A stretch of DNA of 38,302 nt from a virus: positions 1 through 38,302 of IMG/VR virus record IMGVR_UViG_3300024518_003528, one strand, 5' to 3'. Both the position numbers and the translations under genes were made by a program. How positions within the stretch are numbered: the first letter of the stretch is position 1; every line of letters starts with the position of its first letter. Below, piece after piece: positions 24,601-32,946 of the stretch. The notes under the pieces are model-generated. The model made no database searches, was not told the DNA's origin, and saw nothing but the letters and a program-made list of their open reading frames with translations.

Positions 24601-27600
24601 TTAACATTAAGATTTAAAACACACTTAGACGACAAGGATGAATTTAATTATGGTGTATATGGAAAACATACTTTATTTCAAGTTGGGTCCGGTAGTGATA
24701 CACAATTCTTTGTAGAATTAGAACCAACTAGTTCTAGAGGACAAGCCAACGTACATTTCTATTTATCCGGAAGTGGTGGGTATGCTACTGCAAGTATATT
24801 AGACGAATGTATATTTGACGATGACTTTACAAGCATATTAATACAACGTAACGTAGAAACAGACAACGACGCAGTTGATAATAATTACAGCTTTTTTGTT
24901 AAGAAACAAAAATGGGGTAAACTAACAATTAACGCTAGTGCAAGTTTACCTTTAGATATTCCTACATCAGGAAGTTATAATGATAGTTGGACAACGTCAG
25001 GAAGTATGTATTTAGGATTAGGTGATAATCCTAGTAATACAACATACTTTACCGGGTCAGCACAAGAATTACGTTATTGGACTGTTCCACTAGACGAAGT
25101 TATATTTAACAACCACGTAACATCTGTAGGTAGTTACAATTCAAATACAGCAACAGGAAGTTTCAACGATTTACAAACTAGATTCAATTTAACCAATAAA
25201 ATTGATATAAGTGCTACAGCTTACATTAGTTCAAGTCACCCAGATCAAACACACCAAACATTTGAAAATGGAGATCAAATGGTTGCTACATTTGAAGGAA
25301 ATTGGACAACTGATAATTGGTATGCGTTTGACGAAACACAATATATTGAAGGACCTAGTTTAGGAGGAAACAATTTATATTCTGATAAAATTAGAATTGA
25401 AGATTCAAGTTTACGTGGTGGACTAAGTCCTAGTGCTAGACAAGAAGTTAGTGCATTTGACAGTGCTCCGTTAGACAGTAAACGTTTAGGTGTTTATTTT
25501 TCACCTCAATCAATTATCAATGACGACATATTTAGACAGATGGGATTCTTTGAAATTGATGATTATATTGGAAGTCCAGCAGATTTTTATAGTCCTAGTT
25601 ATCCCGAACTTAAAGACATATCACAGGAATATTGGAAAAAATACGCCAACAAAAACGATGTAGCAGAATACATTAGATTGTTTAGTGTATATGATTTTAC
25701 AATGTTTCAACAGATAAAACAATTACTTCCAGCACGTTCAAATGCTATTACAGGATTGGTAATTGAACCAAATATATTGGAAAGAAACAAGGTTGTAACT
25801 GCTCCTAGAATAATTAAAAAAGAGTTAGACTACGACGTATTGTTAGATGATAACGACCCTGTTTTAGTTGGGGAAGAAACAACACATAAAGGTGACATTG
25901 AAAAAACTGACGATACATTATCCGGTACTAAAAATGATTATGAAGGTACTGTAGAAGGGTCTGAAGTTGTAATCGAGTCAGAAAAAACAGATTACAAAGC
26001 ATTAATTGACGATTCAATAGTACAACTAGAATCAGAGAAAACAGATTACGTTTCCGTTATTGATATGGAATACGATAATCTTCCTGTGCAAGAAGATAAA
26101 AACGAAACGTTTACAACAGACGCAACTACAAACGAAACAACAACGGTAACAGATTTTGATTATCACAATACAAAAGGCGTAATTGATTTACCAGACGAAG
26201 AAATAATTGAGGGAACTGTTAGTAACGAGGATTCATTGATACAATGGAAAGACTTTAGTAAAGGAACTGTTTACTGTCACGAATATCTATTAATTGACCC
26301 AACAGCACCATATACATCTCCAATAGTAAATACAGGAAATCGTTATCCTCAACAAGTTTCCCAATCCGTGGATGTATCACTTATTGATTGGTCCGATACA
26401 GACAACTTAATTGGTAATACAGGTAATTATACAAATAGTCAACTAGAATTCCCAACAGTCGGTTCAGAGAAACTTATTATTTCAGATTTAGGAATAAATC
26501 TTTCGGAAACCGCTACTATCAAAGGTATCGAAGTTACATTATATAAACAAATAAGACAAATTGGTGGTACTTCTGGCACTATACAAGACGCGGAAGTTAA
26601 ACTCACACTTACAGGTCCAACGGGGTCTGCTGTAGGAGTAGGGAACGATAAGTCTTCTTTAGATAATTGGTCAGAAGCTTCTCCTGAATATACGACATAC
26701 GGAGGACCATCTGATACTTGGGGATTAACACTAACTAGAAATGATATTGTTAGTAGTAGTTTTGGATTAAGTTTACAAGCTACGGGTAGTGGAACAGGTG
26801 GAGATATTACTCAAGCACGAGTACTTACAGCAGGGTTTAAAATCTATTATACAGTAGACACAATTCAATCAACAGGTAGCACACCACCTTGGGAATGTCA
26901 ACCAACTGAAAGTTACATTGGTAATTCCCGAGAATATGGTGATGCTATAATAGACGGATATTGGGTACACGAAGAAACTGATTGGACAATTCCTACAAGT
27001 GGAAGTACGTATAGTAGTAGTGCTACTGATTGGAATATTCCAAGTGGTGGTTTATTTCCTGTCACGTCAAGTGGAACAAACCAAGTTACATATACTTCTG
27101 TATTTAGTAATTATGGATTTAATATAGATGAAGCACCTACATATTTTAATGCACCTTATAATTCTGTTGTTCGTGGATTAGTGACGAGAGTTAATAGACA
27201 AGCCGCTGTTAATGACGGTGATTATGTTGTTGATAAATCCATAACAATCGGAACATCTTTAACCTCACATACAGGTACCAATTTATCTTCTAGTAACTCC
27301 CATAATGATACAACCGAAGATTTTCCAAATACCACAGGTACTAGTGGAAGTATTGGTGAAGCACAATGGGTCAACAATCATAATGTGACCAATAGCCTAC
27401 TTACATTTGCCGCGGCAACTACCTCCTCTCTTGGTGCAGGGGATACTGAATGGTTAGTATCTGGTGGATATGGGTTTGATATTCCGGATCACGCTACTAT
27501 AAACGGCATAGAAGTTTCGTTTCGTCGGACAGCTGAGTATATCGGGTCTACTCATAGTAGAGTTAGTGGGTCCAGGATGAGTTTAACTAAAACATCCGGA

Positions 27601-28287
27601 AGTGTTACTCCATTTGTAGGAACAGTACATTCAAGTAGTGTCGGAAATTTGAATTGGTCAGTAACTGCAGTATTAGATCCTAGGACGTATGTAACAGAAA
27701 CTTTTGGTAGTTCAACTGATACTTGGGGTACAACGTGGATACCTAGTGATATAAACAGTAGTGATTTTGGTACTTATTTTAAATGTTACCTAGAGGCTAC
27801 CACAACAGCGACCGTGAGTGCACTTGTACAATGGTTTAACGTAAAAGTTTACTATACATATTTAGGTTGGGAAACTTCAGCAACGCAAGTCGTGTACGGT
27901 ACAAATAGTGATAAATGGGGTCAATCCTTTACACTAAGTGATATCAACAGTAACAATTTCAATTTCAAAGTACAAGCAACAATTTCTGGAAGTAACACAG
28001 CTACAATTAACAACGTAGAAACAAAAGTATTCTATAGTTATTATGTAACAGGTAGTAACTCACAAGTTCAAGAATATTTACCACTTGGAATTGAAAATCA
28101 TAGATATAATGGTTGTAAGGTAACTAGTCCGGACTTCAACGAACCAAGTAAAGATACGAGTGATAAAGGACCTGTGGTTGAAACAACCGCTGCGAATCCA
28201 AATGGGTTAATACTAAGAAGAAAAACAGCAACACGTGGTAATTTAGAGATTGGAGAGTCTCCAATTAAACTTAGAAACCGGAGTTAA
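21700..28287 (+). CDS. Giant multidomain tail/baseplate protein with LamG-like domain
   Basis: This 2195-residue protein is the largest in the window. Residues 1-110 form a beta-rich start (DQVELHVYDLAGNKLAS). Helical segments follow to about 480. A conserved block is at about 600-640 (VHFGSAVERVKNFHYKMELI). A tail-protein-I-like helix set lies at about 880-920 (IWRRQLNNLPYLLKTKGTER). A concanavalin/LamG-like sandwich is at about 936-1140. An acidic linker with an ESEKTDY repeat follows (about 1425-1450). The C-terminus has two and a half copies of a beta module (from about 1557, 1886 and 2056) sharing ATI(K/N)GIEV and WG(L/T)-type motifs. It probably joins the baseplate to host-receptor-binding parts. 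Confidence 0.8.
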   Translation: MPIKDYKNSDEILKSKTPTTGEWIKSADKSLLELQFETKNVKFGESKTDQVELHVYDLAGNKLASNHDVEDWKKSKPELDGTTPEPRVFLDPHKNLRDLGFKRGEYKFVYNLIRPLVSKYNSQQQIFLKEIKANKKELILATNIVENGNKDIDEQYDKLLANIDKFFNIQKRFNDVKTNFDSTQLKTITSTDNKALSDKLDNIRGITDITIIQKDIDRDVYLQKLVDDTINLRSNTFQHPDNNILKNFNSDEELLYYYIHEMPNEKMASLREEVYTTKVNGKVVNVPTGIDNEVNITVTDNVELIKSKNAELKEIIKKFLTDEDYKHLTDVDRDVIRTHIIKVSKLRKTPYDQWIGDGLSDNIINKLTTKITSLIDINEKKIEGLEIKKIALGDDEASNGKATKEIDENIQKYKNIIRDLRQIEQAYQSRFTNISNEELEELLEESRDAIRDKITENTVELTNDDFEYIVQPQDGYFEFFELNFTNNVILKVINIARISDNEIAVKLYDDIPNTIVEKQLCWVQKYIMQPYIDNIILIPESDSGIDNTLRGPNFIIETNDLDSKETDFQSWNELLGTNANTSQQVIDSYFSGSGMGDVKLNINYCEFENFVHFGSAVERVKNFHYKMELIEFYDARLNTLNSASLSGSVVTNVTDTITKRNSVISGFDDFENFLYFSSGSQELSTFTSCSVDPWPKDGDPVSAPPLTWLEAQQQWVNTNILWSQGATTTLSGPNELPYEQLSTSNVASITWYQNTLNLASDYDRENPHALYRTIPDHIRQDSDNDQYELFVNMVAQHFDIMWTYINQMTAVHSHEENPKEGISDDLIYDVAKSMGWNLANGNYDAKLWEYTLGTDESGATQTSGSFMTSKSKEQTTKEIWRRQLNNLPYLLKTKGTERSVRALVACYGVPQSILTVREYGGPSKQNKRPTYNKTQFDYAVNLNGGRHIKTEWAPVASTGSSYTYPDALTLRFKTHLDDKDEFNYGVYGKHTLFQVGSGSDTQFFVELEPTSSRGQANVHFYLSGSGGYATASILDECIFDDDFTSILIQRNVETDNDAVDNNYSFFVKKQKWGKLTINASASLPLDIPTSGSYNDSWTTSGSMYLGLGDNPSNTTYFTGSAQELRYWTVPLDEVIFNNHVTSVGSYNSNTATGSFNDLQTRFNLTNKIDISATAYISSSHPDQTHQTFENGDQMVATFEGNWTTDNWYAFDETQYIEGPSLGGNNLYSDKIRIEDSSLRGGLSPSARQEVSAFDSAPLDSKRLGVYFSPQSIINDDIFRQMGFFEIDDYIGSPADFYSPSYPELKDISQEYWKKYANKNDVAEYIRLFSVYDFTMFQQIKQLLPARSNAITGLVIEPNILERNKVVTAPRIIKKELDYDVLLDDNDPVLVGEETTHKGDIEKTDDTLSGTKNDYEGTVEGSEVVIESEKTDYKALIDDSIVQLESEKTDYVSVIDMEYDNLPVQEDKNETFTTDATTNETTTVTDFDYHNTKGVIDLPDEEIIEGTVSNEDSLIQWKDFSKGTVYCHEYLLIDPTAPYTSPIVNTGNRYPQQVSQSVDVSLIDWSDTDNLIGNTGNYTNSQLEFPTVGSEKLIISDLGINLSETATIKGIEVTLYKQIRQIGGTSGTIQDAEVKLTLTGPTGSAVGVGNDKSSLDNWSEASPEYTTYGGPSDTWGLTLTRNDIVSSSFGLSLQATGSGTGGDITQARVLTAGFKIYYTVDTIQSTGSTPPWECQPTESYIGNSREYGDAIIDGYWVHEETDWTIPTSGSTYSSSATDWNIPSGGLFPVTSSGTNQVTYTSVFSNYGFNIDEAPTYFNAPYNSVVRGLVTRVNRQAAVNDGDYVVDKSITIGTSLTSHTGTNLSSSNSHNDTTEDFPNTTGTSGSIGEAQWVNNHNVTNSLLTFAAATTSSLGAGDTEWLVSGGYGFDIPDHATINGIEVSFRRTAEYIGSTHSRVSGSRMSLTKTSGSVTPFVGTVHSSSVGNLNWSVTAVLDPRTYVTETFGSSTDTWGTTWIPSDINSSDFGTYFKCYLEATTTATVSALVQWFNVKVYYTYLGWETSATQVVYGTNSDKWGQSFTLSDINSNNFNFKVQATISGSNTATINNVETKVFYSYYVTGSNSQVQEYLPLGIENHRYNGCKVTSPDFNEPSKDTSDKGPVVETTAANPNGLILRRKTATRGNLEIGESPIKLRNRS
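25975..26049 (+). repeat. Two 21-nt direct repeats encoding ESEKTDY
   Basis: Copies at 25975-25995 and 26029-26049 lie exactly 54 nt (18 codons) apart and differ at two positions. Both encode ESEKTDY in the acidic linker of the giant structural protein. A weaker related unit (EKTDDTLSGTKNDYEG) lies upstream, so the linker may have grown by tandem duplication. Confidence 0.7.
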
Positions 28288-28312
28288 TAATATTAAAAAT
28301 AATAAAATCGTA

Positions 28313-28319
28313 TATTTAT
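28313..28319 (+). promoter_or_regulatory. Candidate late promoter element TATTTAT
   Basis: TATTTAT lies 34 nt before the start at 28353. It belongs to an inverted repeat: TTTATT (28315-28320) faces AATAAA (28328-28333). It is in a 65-nt gap between two structural genes. The same element precedes four other structural units in the window. Confidence 0.4.
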
Positions 28320-28352
28320 TAATGAACAATAAATTTTTTAAATAGGAATAAA

Positions 28353-29039
28353 ATGGGATATCTTAATAACACATCAGTCACAATCGATGCAATTCTTACC
28401 AACAAAGGAAGAGAATTGCTAGCAATGGGTAGAGACGAATTTCAAATTACTCAATTTGCATTGTCAGACGACGAAATAGATTATGATTTATGGAATCCAG
28501 CACATACACTCGGAACTGCATACTATGGTTCGGTAATAGAAAACTTACCAATGATAGAAGCTTTACCAGACGAAACACAAATGATGAAATACAAATTGGT
28601 AACACTTCCAAAGAAAACGGCAAGAATTCCAATTATTGAACTAGACTCAAGTGCTATTACATTACGTACAGGTGGACAAACAGCAATCGTTAAACCAAGT
28701 ACACCAACGTTTGAAAATGGTAATGCAACACTAGGTTACACTGCAATTCTGTCAAACAGTGAAGTAGCACAATTAAGAGTTGCTCCAGGTGGTAGAGTTA
28801 ATAGTGGAGTAAGTCCATCAACACCAAGATTTTTAGGAGATAATGATTCTCCACAAAGTATTGCAGTAACGGGAAGAGAATTCCAAATAATTGCCAATAC
28901 ACAAATTAAAGCAAATGCAACGGCAACGTTAACTGTTATTGGAAACGAAACCGGTGGTAGAAAACAAATTACGGTAACGGTACTTAAAGCTCAAAACTTT
29001 CAGAACCAACAAGGTGCCAAACAACGACCAATATTTTAA
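28353..29039 (+). CDS. Conserved phage structural protein, unknown role
   Basis: This 228-residue protein has an N-terminal pattern I associate with a widely shared tail protein of large marine phages: DAILTNKGRELLAMGRDEFQ, then ITQFALSDDEIDYDLWNPAH (about residues 33-52). The C-terminal 90 residues are beta-rich (FQIIANTQIKANATATLTVI) and look Ig-like. No membrane segment or enzyme motif is present. It follows a candidate late promoter and precedes another structural gene by 35 nt, so it is probably a virion component, but its position in the tail is unknown. Confidence 0.75.
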   Translation: MGYLNNTSVTIDAILTNKGRELLAMGRDEFQITQFALSDDEIDYDLWNPAHTLGTAYYGSVIENLPMIEALPDETQMMKYKLVTLPKKTARIPIIELDSSAITLRTGGQTAIVKPSTPTFENGNATLGYTAILSNSEVAQLRVAPGGRVNSGVSPSTPRFLGDNDSPQSIAVTGREFQIIANTQIKANATATLTVIGNETGGRKQITVTVLKAQNFQNQQGAKQRPIF

Positions 29040-29074
29040 TTAGGTAAAATAACAATTAAAGAACAAGAATAACT

Positions 29075-30325
29075 ATGGGACTAAATAGAAGAAGATCAAC
29101 CCCACCTGTACCAAGACAAGCCAACGCATTGGTGGAAGCTGACTTTGCTGCTGCTGTGGAAAGAAGAGCAGAAGATATTGCACAACGTTTACTAAGAGAA
29201 CGTTTAGCAGATTTACGTAGAGTAAATACAGGTAGAGTGTTTACTAAATTTGACACATTAAATGATGTAGTTGCAAATCAAAAGGAAGTAGTAACTCGTG
29301 GTCTATGGACAGGTGATAAAGGAGTTCTTTGGAACTTTTATACATCTTCAGTACAAACATCAACACAAAAAACATACTACTATGAAATATGGAATAGTGG
29401 TTCTTCTGAGTGTGGTGCCGAACCACAATTTTCCGTAACTTGGGGACATAGACTAGGTTCCGGTTCTGATTTTAGTGGAAATGATGCAGACAGTCCATCT
29501 CGAGCAATATACAGTCAATATCGACTATTGTTACTTGAACCAGACGATACTACATTTACATTTGCCAACAACACAAATAGTGATAGTGTATATGTTATCA
29601 ACTTCAATAGAGCAAGACTAAGACAAAAACTTGATCCGGGTAATTGGGAAATTTGGTTAGCTGAACTTACGGGTTCAGGATATTCCAATGCATCATTTAC
29701 AGGTTCGGGAGAACAAGTTGTTGTTTCCGGAACAGGTGCATACGTTAAAATAATAGATGACTCAGGAGATACCAACGAAGAGAAACAAGGAAATGCTGGA
29801 CGTGTTCATAACGTAGTATCAGGTTCAATAACTGACGGAATTTACAAAACAGGAGGAACAGACCCTGTTTATTACGGACTAAGTTATCCTGATATGGGTA
29901 TGATTGTATTAAACGCTGATACGTTAAATGCAAATGTAGGTTTCAATACGTGTACGAGTTCAGATGACAACGGAAACAATGCATTCAAATTATACGCTGC
30001 CATTAGTGGTGGAGGTGTAATTGGAAAAGATAGTGGAGAAGAAGATTCTGGTTTCCTAGCTAGAAACAGCGAAACAGTTACATCAACATTTTACTTCTGT
30101 AGAATTAAAAACGCAGAGTACAACTTTTCAAACAATCCAACATTTGTAACAGGTGGAATTGGAGAGTTCAGTCAACCTCAATTTATTGGTGACCCTAAAG
30201 TTTATGTAGCAACTGTTGGTTTATACAACGATAGACAAGAATTGTTAGCTGTTGCTAAAACAAGTAAACCGATATTGAAATCATTTGTTAATGAGGTCAC
30301 GATGCGGGTAAAACTCGATTTTTAG
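29075..30325 (+). CDS. Structural protein, tail-fibre or baseplate associated
   Basis: This 416-residue protein has a short arginine-rich helical N-terminus (ERRAEDIAQRLLRERLADLR) followed by a beta-rich body full of glycine, serine and threonine. The C-terminal 80 residues form a module with EYNFSNNPTF, PKVYVATVGLYNDRQELLAV and a final strand (VTMRVKLDF). The same module ends the LamG-like protein at 31256, so these are paralogues at the C-terminus. A strong terminator follows 38 nt after the stop. Probably an adsorption-apparatus protein. Confidence 0.75.
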   Translation: MGLNRRRSTPPVPRQANALVEADFAAAVERRAEDIAQRLLRERLADLRRVNTGRVFTKFDTLNDVVANQKEVVTRGLWTGDKGVLWNFYTSSVQTSTQKTYYYEIWNSGSSECGAEPQFSVTWGHRLGSGSDFSGNDADSPSRAIYSQYRLLLLEPDDTTFTFANNTNSDSVYVINFNRARLRQKLDPGNWEIWLAELTGSGYSNASFTGSGEQVVVSGTGAYVKIIDDSGDTNEEKQGNAGRVHNVVSGSITDGIYKTGGTDPVYYGLSYPDMGMIVLNADTLNANVGFNTCTSSDDNGNNAFKLYAAISGGGVIGKDSGEEDSGFLARNSETVTSTFYFCRIKNAEYNFSNNPTFVTGGIGEFSQPQFIGDPKVYVATVGLYNDRQELLAVAKTSKPILKSFVNEVTMRVKLDF

Positions 30326-30362
30326 AGTTAACTATTAGTGTTAAATTAGAACATATAAATTT

Positions 30363-30396
30363 AAAAACCTTATACTTATTTGTATAGGGTTTTTTT
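30363..30396 (+). terminator. Strong intrinsic terminator after 29075-30325
   Basis: The arms 30363-30375 and 30382-30394 form a 13-bp stem with a single G-T wobble around a 6-nt loop (TTATTT). The 3' arm runs into a tract of seven T residues (30390-30396). This is a textbook intrinsic terminator shape. The next base starts the ATG of the homing endonuclease gene. Confidence 0.85.
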
Positions 30397-31197
30397 ATGA
30401 GTAAAATTAAATGTAAGATTTGTAATGAGGAAAAAGGTTCACAAGCCTTTGGTGCTCACGTTAAACGTATTCACAACGTAGAATTTAAAGATTATTTGGA
30501 ACAACATTACGACACAACACCAACAGATTTTCCGAGATACGGTAGATGTGGTGTATGTAACGTATTAACAAAAAAGAATGGTAAAACATATATTGCTTGT
30601 TGTACAGAACATTCGGGTATATTAAAAAGTGAATATTCCAAAGGACGTAAAGCTTGGAATGAAGGACTTACTAAAGATACTAATGAGTCCCTTAATAAAA
30701 TGTCACAAACACGTAAAAAACAAGGTAACTTTAAAGAAGGTTTTAAATTTACAGACGAATCAAAACAGAAAATGTCAACAACTCGGATAACTAAAGGTTT
30801 ATCAAAAGGTAAAAATAATCCTATGTTCGGTAAAACACATACACCAGAAGCAGTCCGTAAAATATTCAATCATCGGAAAATGAATAAACTTGAACAGTTA
30901 GTTGCAGACACATTAGATGCTAATAACATAGAATATTACTTTCAGTTTTTTATTACAGAAAACGATGTATGTAAATCATATGATTTTAAACTAAAAGGTC
31001 AAAACATTATTATAGAAGTCGATGGTGATTTTTGGCACGGAAATCCTAAACAAAACAATCATTGGAAAGACGTTGACAAAGTACAAGACAATGATAAACT
31101 AAAAACTAAATTAGCAGAAGACCGTGGGTTTACTTTATTAAGGTTTTGGGAATCTGACATTAAAAATAATCCAAACATCATATTAGAACATATCTAA
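30397..31197 (+). CDS. Freestanding homing endonuclease, Vsr-like nuclease with NUMOD3
   Basis: This 266-residue protein starts with a C2H2-like finger (C6, C9, H21, H26), then a second cysteine cluster (C51, C54, C68, C69). Two NUMOD3-like DNA-binding motifs follow, the clearer being GKNNPMFGKTHTPEA at 138-152. The C-terminal nuclease domain has IIIEVDGDFWHGNP (about 205-217) and FTLLRFWESDI (about 245-255), the pattern of Vsr/EDxHD homing enzymes such as I-Bth0305I. These cut a phage locus lacking the gene and spread by repair. It is inserted between two structural genes, with terminator-like sequences on both sides. M1 is required to keep the first finger. Confidence 0.85.
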   Translation: MSKIKCKICNEEKGSQAFGAHVKRIHNVEFKDYLEQHYDTTPTDFPRYGRCGVCNVLTKKNGKTYIACCTEHSGILKSEYSKGRKAWNEGLTKDTNESLNKMSQTRKKQGNFKEGFKFTDESKQKMSTTRITKGLSKGKNNPMFGKTHTPEAVRKIFNHRKMNKLEQLVADTLDANNIEYYFQFFITENDVCKSYDFKLKGQNIIIEVDGDFWHGNPKQNNHWKDVDKVQDNDKLKTKLAEDRGFTLLRFWESDIKNNPNIILEHI

Positions 31198-31222
31198 TTC
31201 CTATTAAGGTTTGGGTTTTTTT
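31171..31222 (+). terminator. Possible weak terminator after the homing endonuclease
   Basis: CCAAAC (31171-31176) can pair with GTTTGG (31209-31214). An inner helix ATTAG/CTAAT lies between them, and a run of seven T residues follows (31216-31222). The arms are far apart and part of the structure lies inside the coding sequence, so this is less certain than the terminator at 30363. It ends in GGGTTTTTTT, like that one. Confidence 0.35.
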
Positions 31223-31242
31223 GTATAAATTCAAAAATCAAC

Positions 31243-31249
31243 TATTTAT
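31243..31249 (+). promoter_or_regulatory. Candidate late promoter element TATTTAT
   Basis: TATTTAT lies only 6 nt before the start codon at 31256 (actatttataacagtATG). If it is a -10-like element, the transcript would begin at or inside the gene and be nearly leaderless. It may instead be part of the A/T-rich translation initiation region. The 7-mer also precedes the structural units at 13063, 21700, 28353 and 37748. Confidence 0.3.
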
Positions 31250-31255
31250 AACAGT

Positions 31256-32929
31256 ATGGGACATTCACTAGTATTTAAACATATTCCGCCTGATGATATA
31301 AACTTGACTCCGTTTTATACATTTAAAAAATGGACAAGTACACATACCAACTTCACAAGTAGTTTTGGTATTAAAATTAAACGTGCAATATTAGATGAAG
31401 ATTGGCGTAAAGATCAGTACCCTGATGGATTTGCTACTAATTACCCAAATCCAGATGGTAGTGACCAAAAAACGTTATGGTACAATCTTAATGGTATGTA
31501 TTACAAAGACGGTAAAAGTAATTTGGATATAGAATATTCGGCTTACATATTACGTAACATACACGCTACTGCTAGTTATGTACAAATACCACAACAATAC
31601 ATAGGTGAAGGAATAAAACTAAAGTCAGTCGATATAACAAACGGTAATATTAATCTAAAAGATGATGGATTTGGAAACATATACGATACAGGACTAGACA
31701 CAGGTAGTATGATTGAATCTGATTATCTATTGGGATATTGGGGATTCAACGATAAATTCAAATACAATTCTCAACTATATAACAGGTCAAATGGAACAAT
31801 AAAAAACATTTTACCTTACGATGACTTATCATATATTAACACTGACTTCAATCCAGGTATAACAACAACAGGTGCACAATCAGGTTCATCAGGATTAAAG
31901 GCAACATTAGCGGGTGATGGTTGTATGTACTTAAACGACCCCGAACTATTTAATTTTAAATATGATGAAGACTTTGCAATATCTTTATGGGTTGAATTAC
32001 CTACAAATCAAACACAATTAACAGGTAGTTATAATTCAATAGTAAATAAGAGTGGAGACATATCTACAATATTTATTGACAAAAAAACTGATTTACAGCG
32101 TATTGGTTATACACCATACAATCAAGTAAAATACCCATACGATATTAAAATAGGAAATTCCAACGGAGCTAACAATGGTAAGATTGTTGTAAGTAGATGT
32201 GATGTAAATACTTGTCCGGAAATAGTAAGTAGTACTACACTCACGGGTTCACAGCATCACATATTATTTAATAAACTTGGGGAAACGTTAGAACTTTGGG
32301 TTGACGGTGTATTAGACGGGTCAACAACAGACACAACTGATGGTGGACTAAATAACAACACACACAACAACGCAATACTTACATTGGGAAGTAATGGGTA
32401 TAATAGAGGTGGATTAGTTGGGAGTTTAGATGAGGCAAGAATATACAAAAAAGGGTTAGTAGAAGCAGAAATAAAAAGTTTATCTAACAACGATTATGTA
32501 ACCGGTTCAGCTTATAATACAGCTATTGTAGGTAATGTATTTTACCCACAAGGTACAATGGTAATATCAGACCCTAGACCAAAATATCAAAATGTGTTAT
32601 TGGGTAACGACTTTGACTATACAAGTTCTGTAGACGATAACTTTACACTACAATATAGAAGTACGTTAAAAATGACGGAAAACGAGGTTGTATGTCGTGT
32701 ATCAGCTGGAGAGTTTAATTTTACAAGTAATCCAACAATTAGAGAATATAACGACTTGAATTCAGAATTTACCAAAGACTTTGTGTCCGGAAGTGATTGG
32801 CACCCGTATGTTTCCACTATTGGATTATATGATGAATATGGTAGAATGTTAGCTGTTGGTAAAACAGCACAAGCAACACCATTGTTAGATAATATCGAAA
32901 CAACATTTATAGTTAGATACGACGAATAA
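31256..32929 (+). CDS. Structural protein with LamG/concanavalin-like domain
   Basis: This 557-residue protein has a LamG-like jellyroll at about residues 225-405. It shows DEDFAISLWVELPTNQTQLT, then LGETLELWVDGVLDGST and a final LVGSLDEARIYKKGL strand. These features are usual in LamG-3 domains, which bind glycans or proteins. The last 90 residues (GEFNFTSNPTI, then HPYVSTIGLYDEYGRMLAVG) are homologous to the end of the protein at 29075. The N-terminus (GHSLVFKHIPPDDINLTPFY) is not recognised. It is probably a tail-fibre or adhesin protein that touches the host surface. Confidence 0.8.
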   Translation: MGHSLVFKHIPPDDINLTPFYTFKKWTSTHTNFTSSFGIKIKRAILDEDWRKDQYPDGFATNYPNPDGSDQKTLWYNLNGMYYKDGKSNLDIEYSAYILRNIHATASYVQIPQQYIGEGIKLKSVDITNGNINLKDDGFGNIYDTGLDTGSMIESDYLLGYWGFNDKFKYNSQLYNRSNGTIKNILPYDDLSYINTDFNPGITTTGAQSGSSGLKATLAGDGCMYLNDPELFNFKYDEDFAISLWVELPTNQTQLTGSYNSIVNKSGDISTIFIDKKTDLQRIGYTPYNQVKYPYDIKIGNSNGANNGKIVVSRCDVNTCPEIVSSTTLTGSQHHILFNKLGETLELWVDGVLDGSTTDTTDGGLNNNTHNNAILTLGSNGYNRGGLVGSLDEARIYKKGLVEAEIKSLSNNDYVTGSAYNTAIVGNVFYPQGTMVISDPRPKYQNVLLGNDFDYTSSVDDNFTLQYRSTLKMTENEVVCRVSAGEFNFTSNPTIREYNDLNSEFTKDFVSGSDWHPYVSTIGLYDEYGRMLAVGKTAQATPLLDNIETTFIVRYDE

Positions 32930-32946
32930 AAAATAATAAATAAGTT

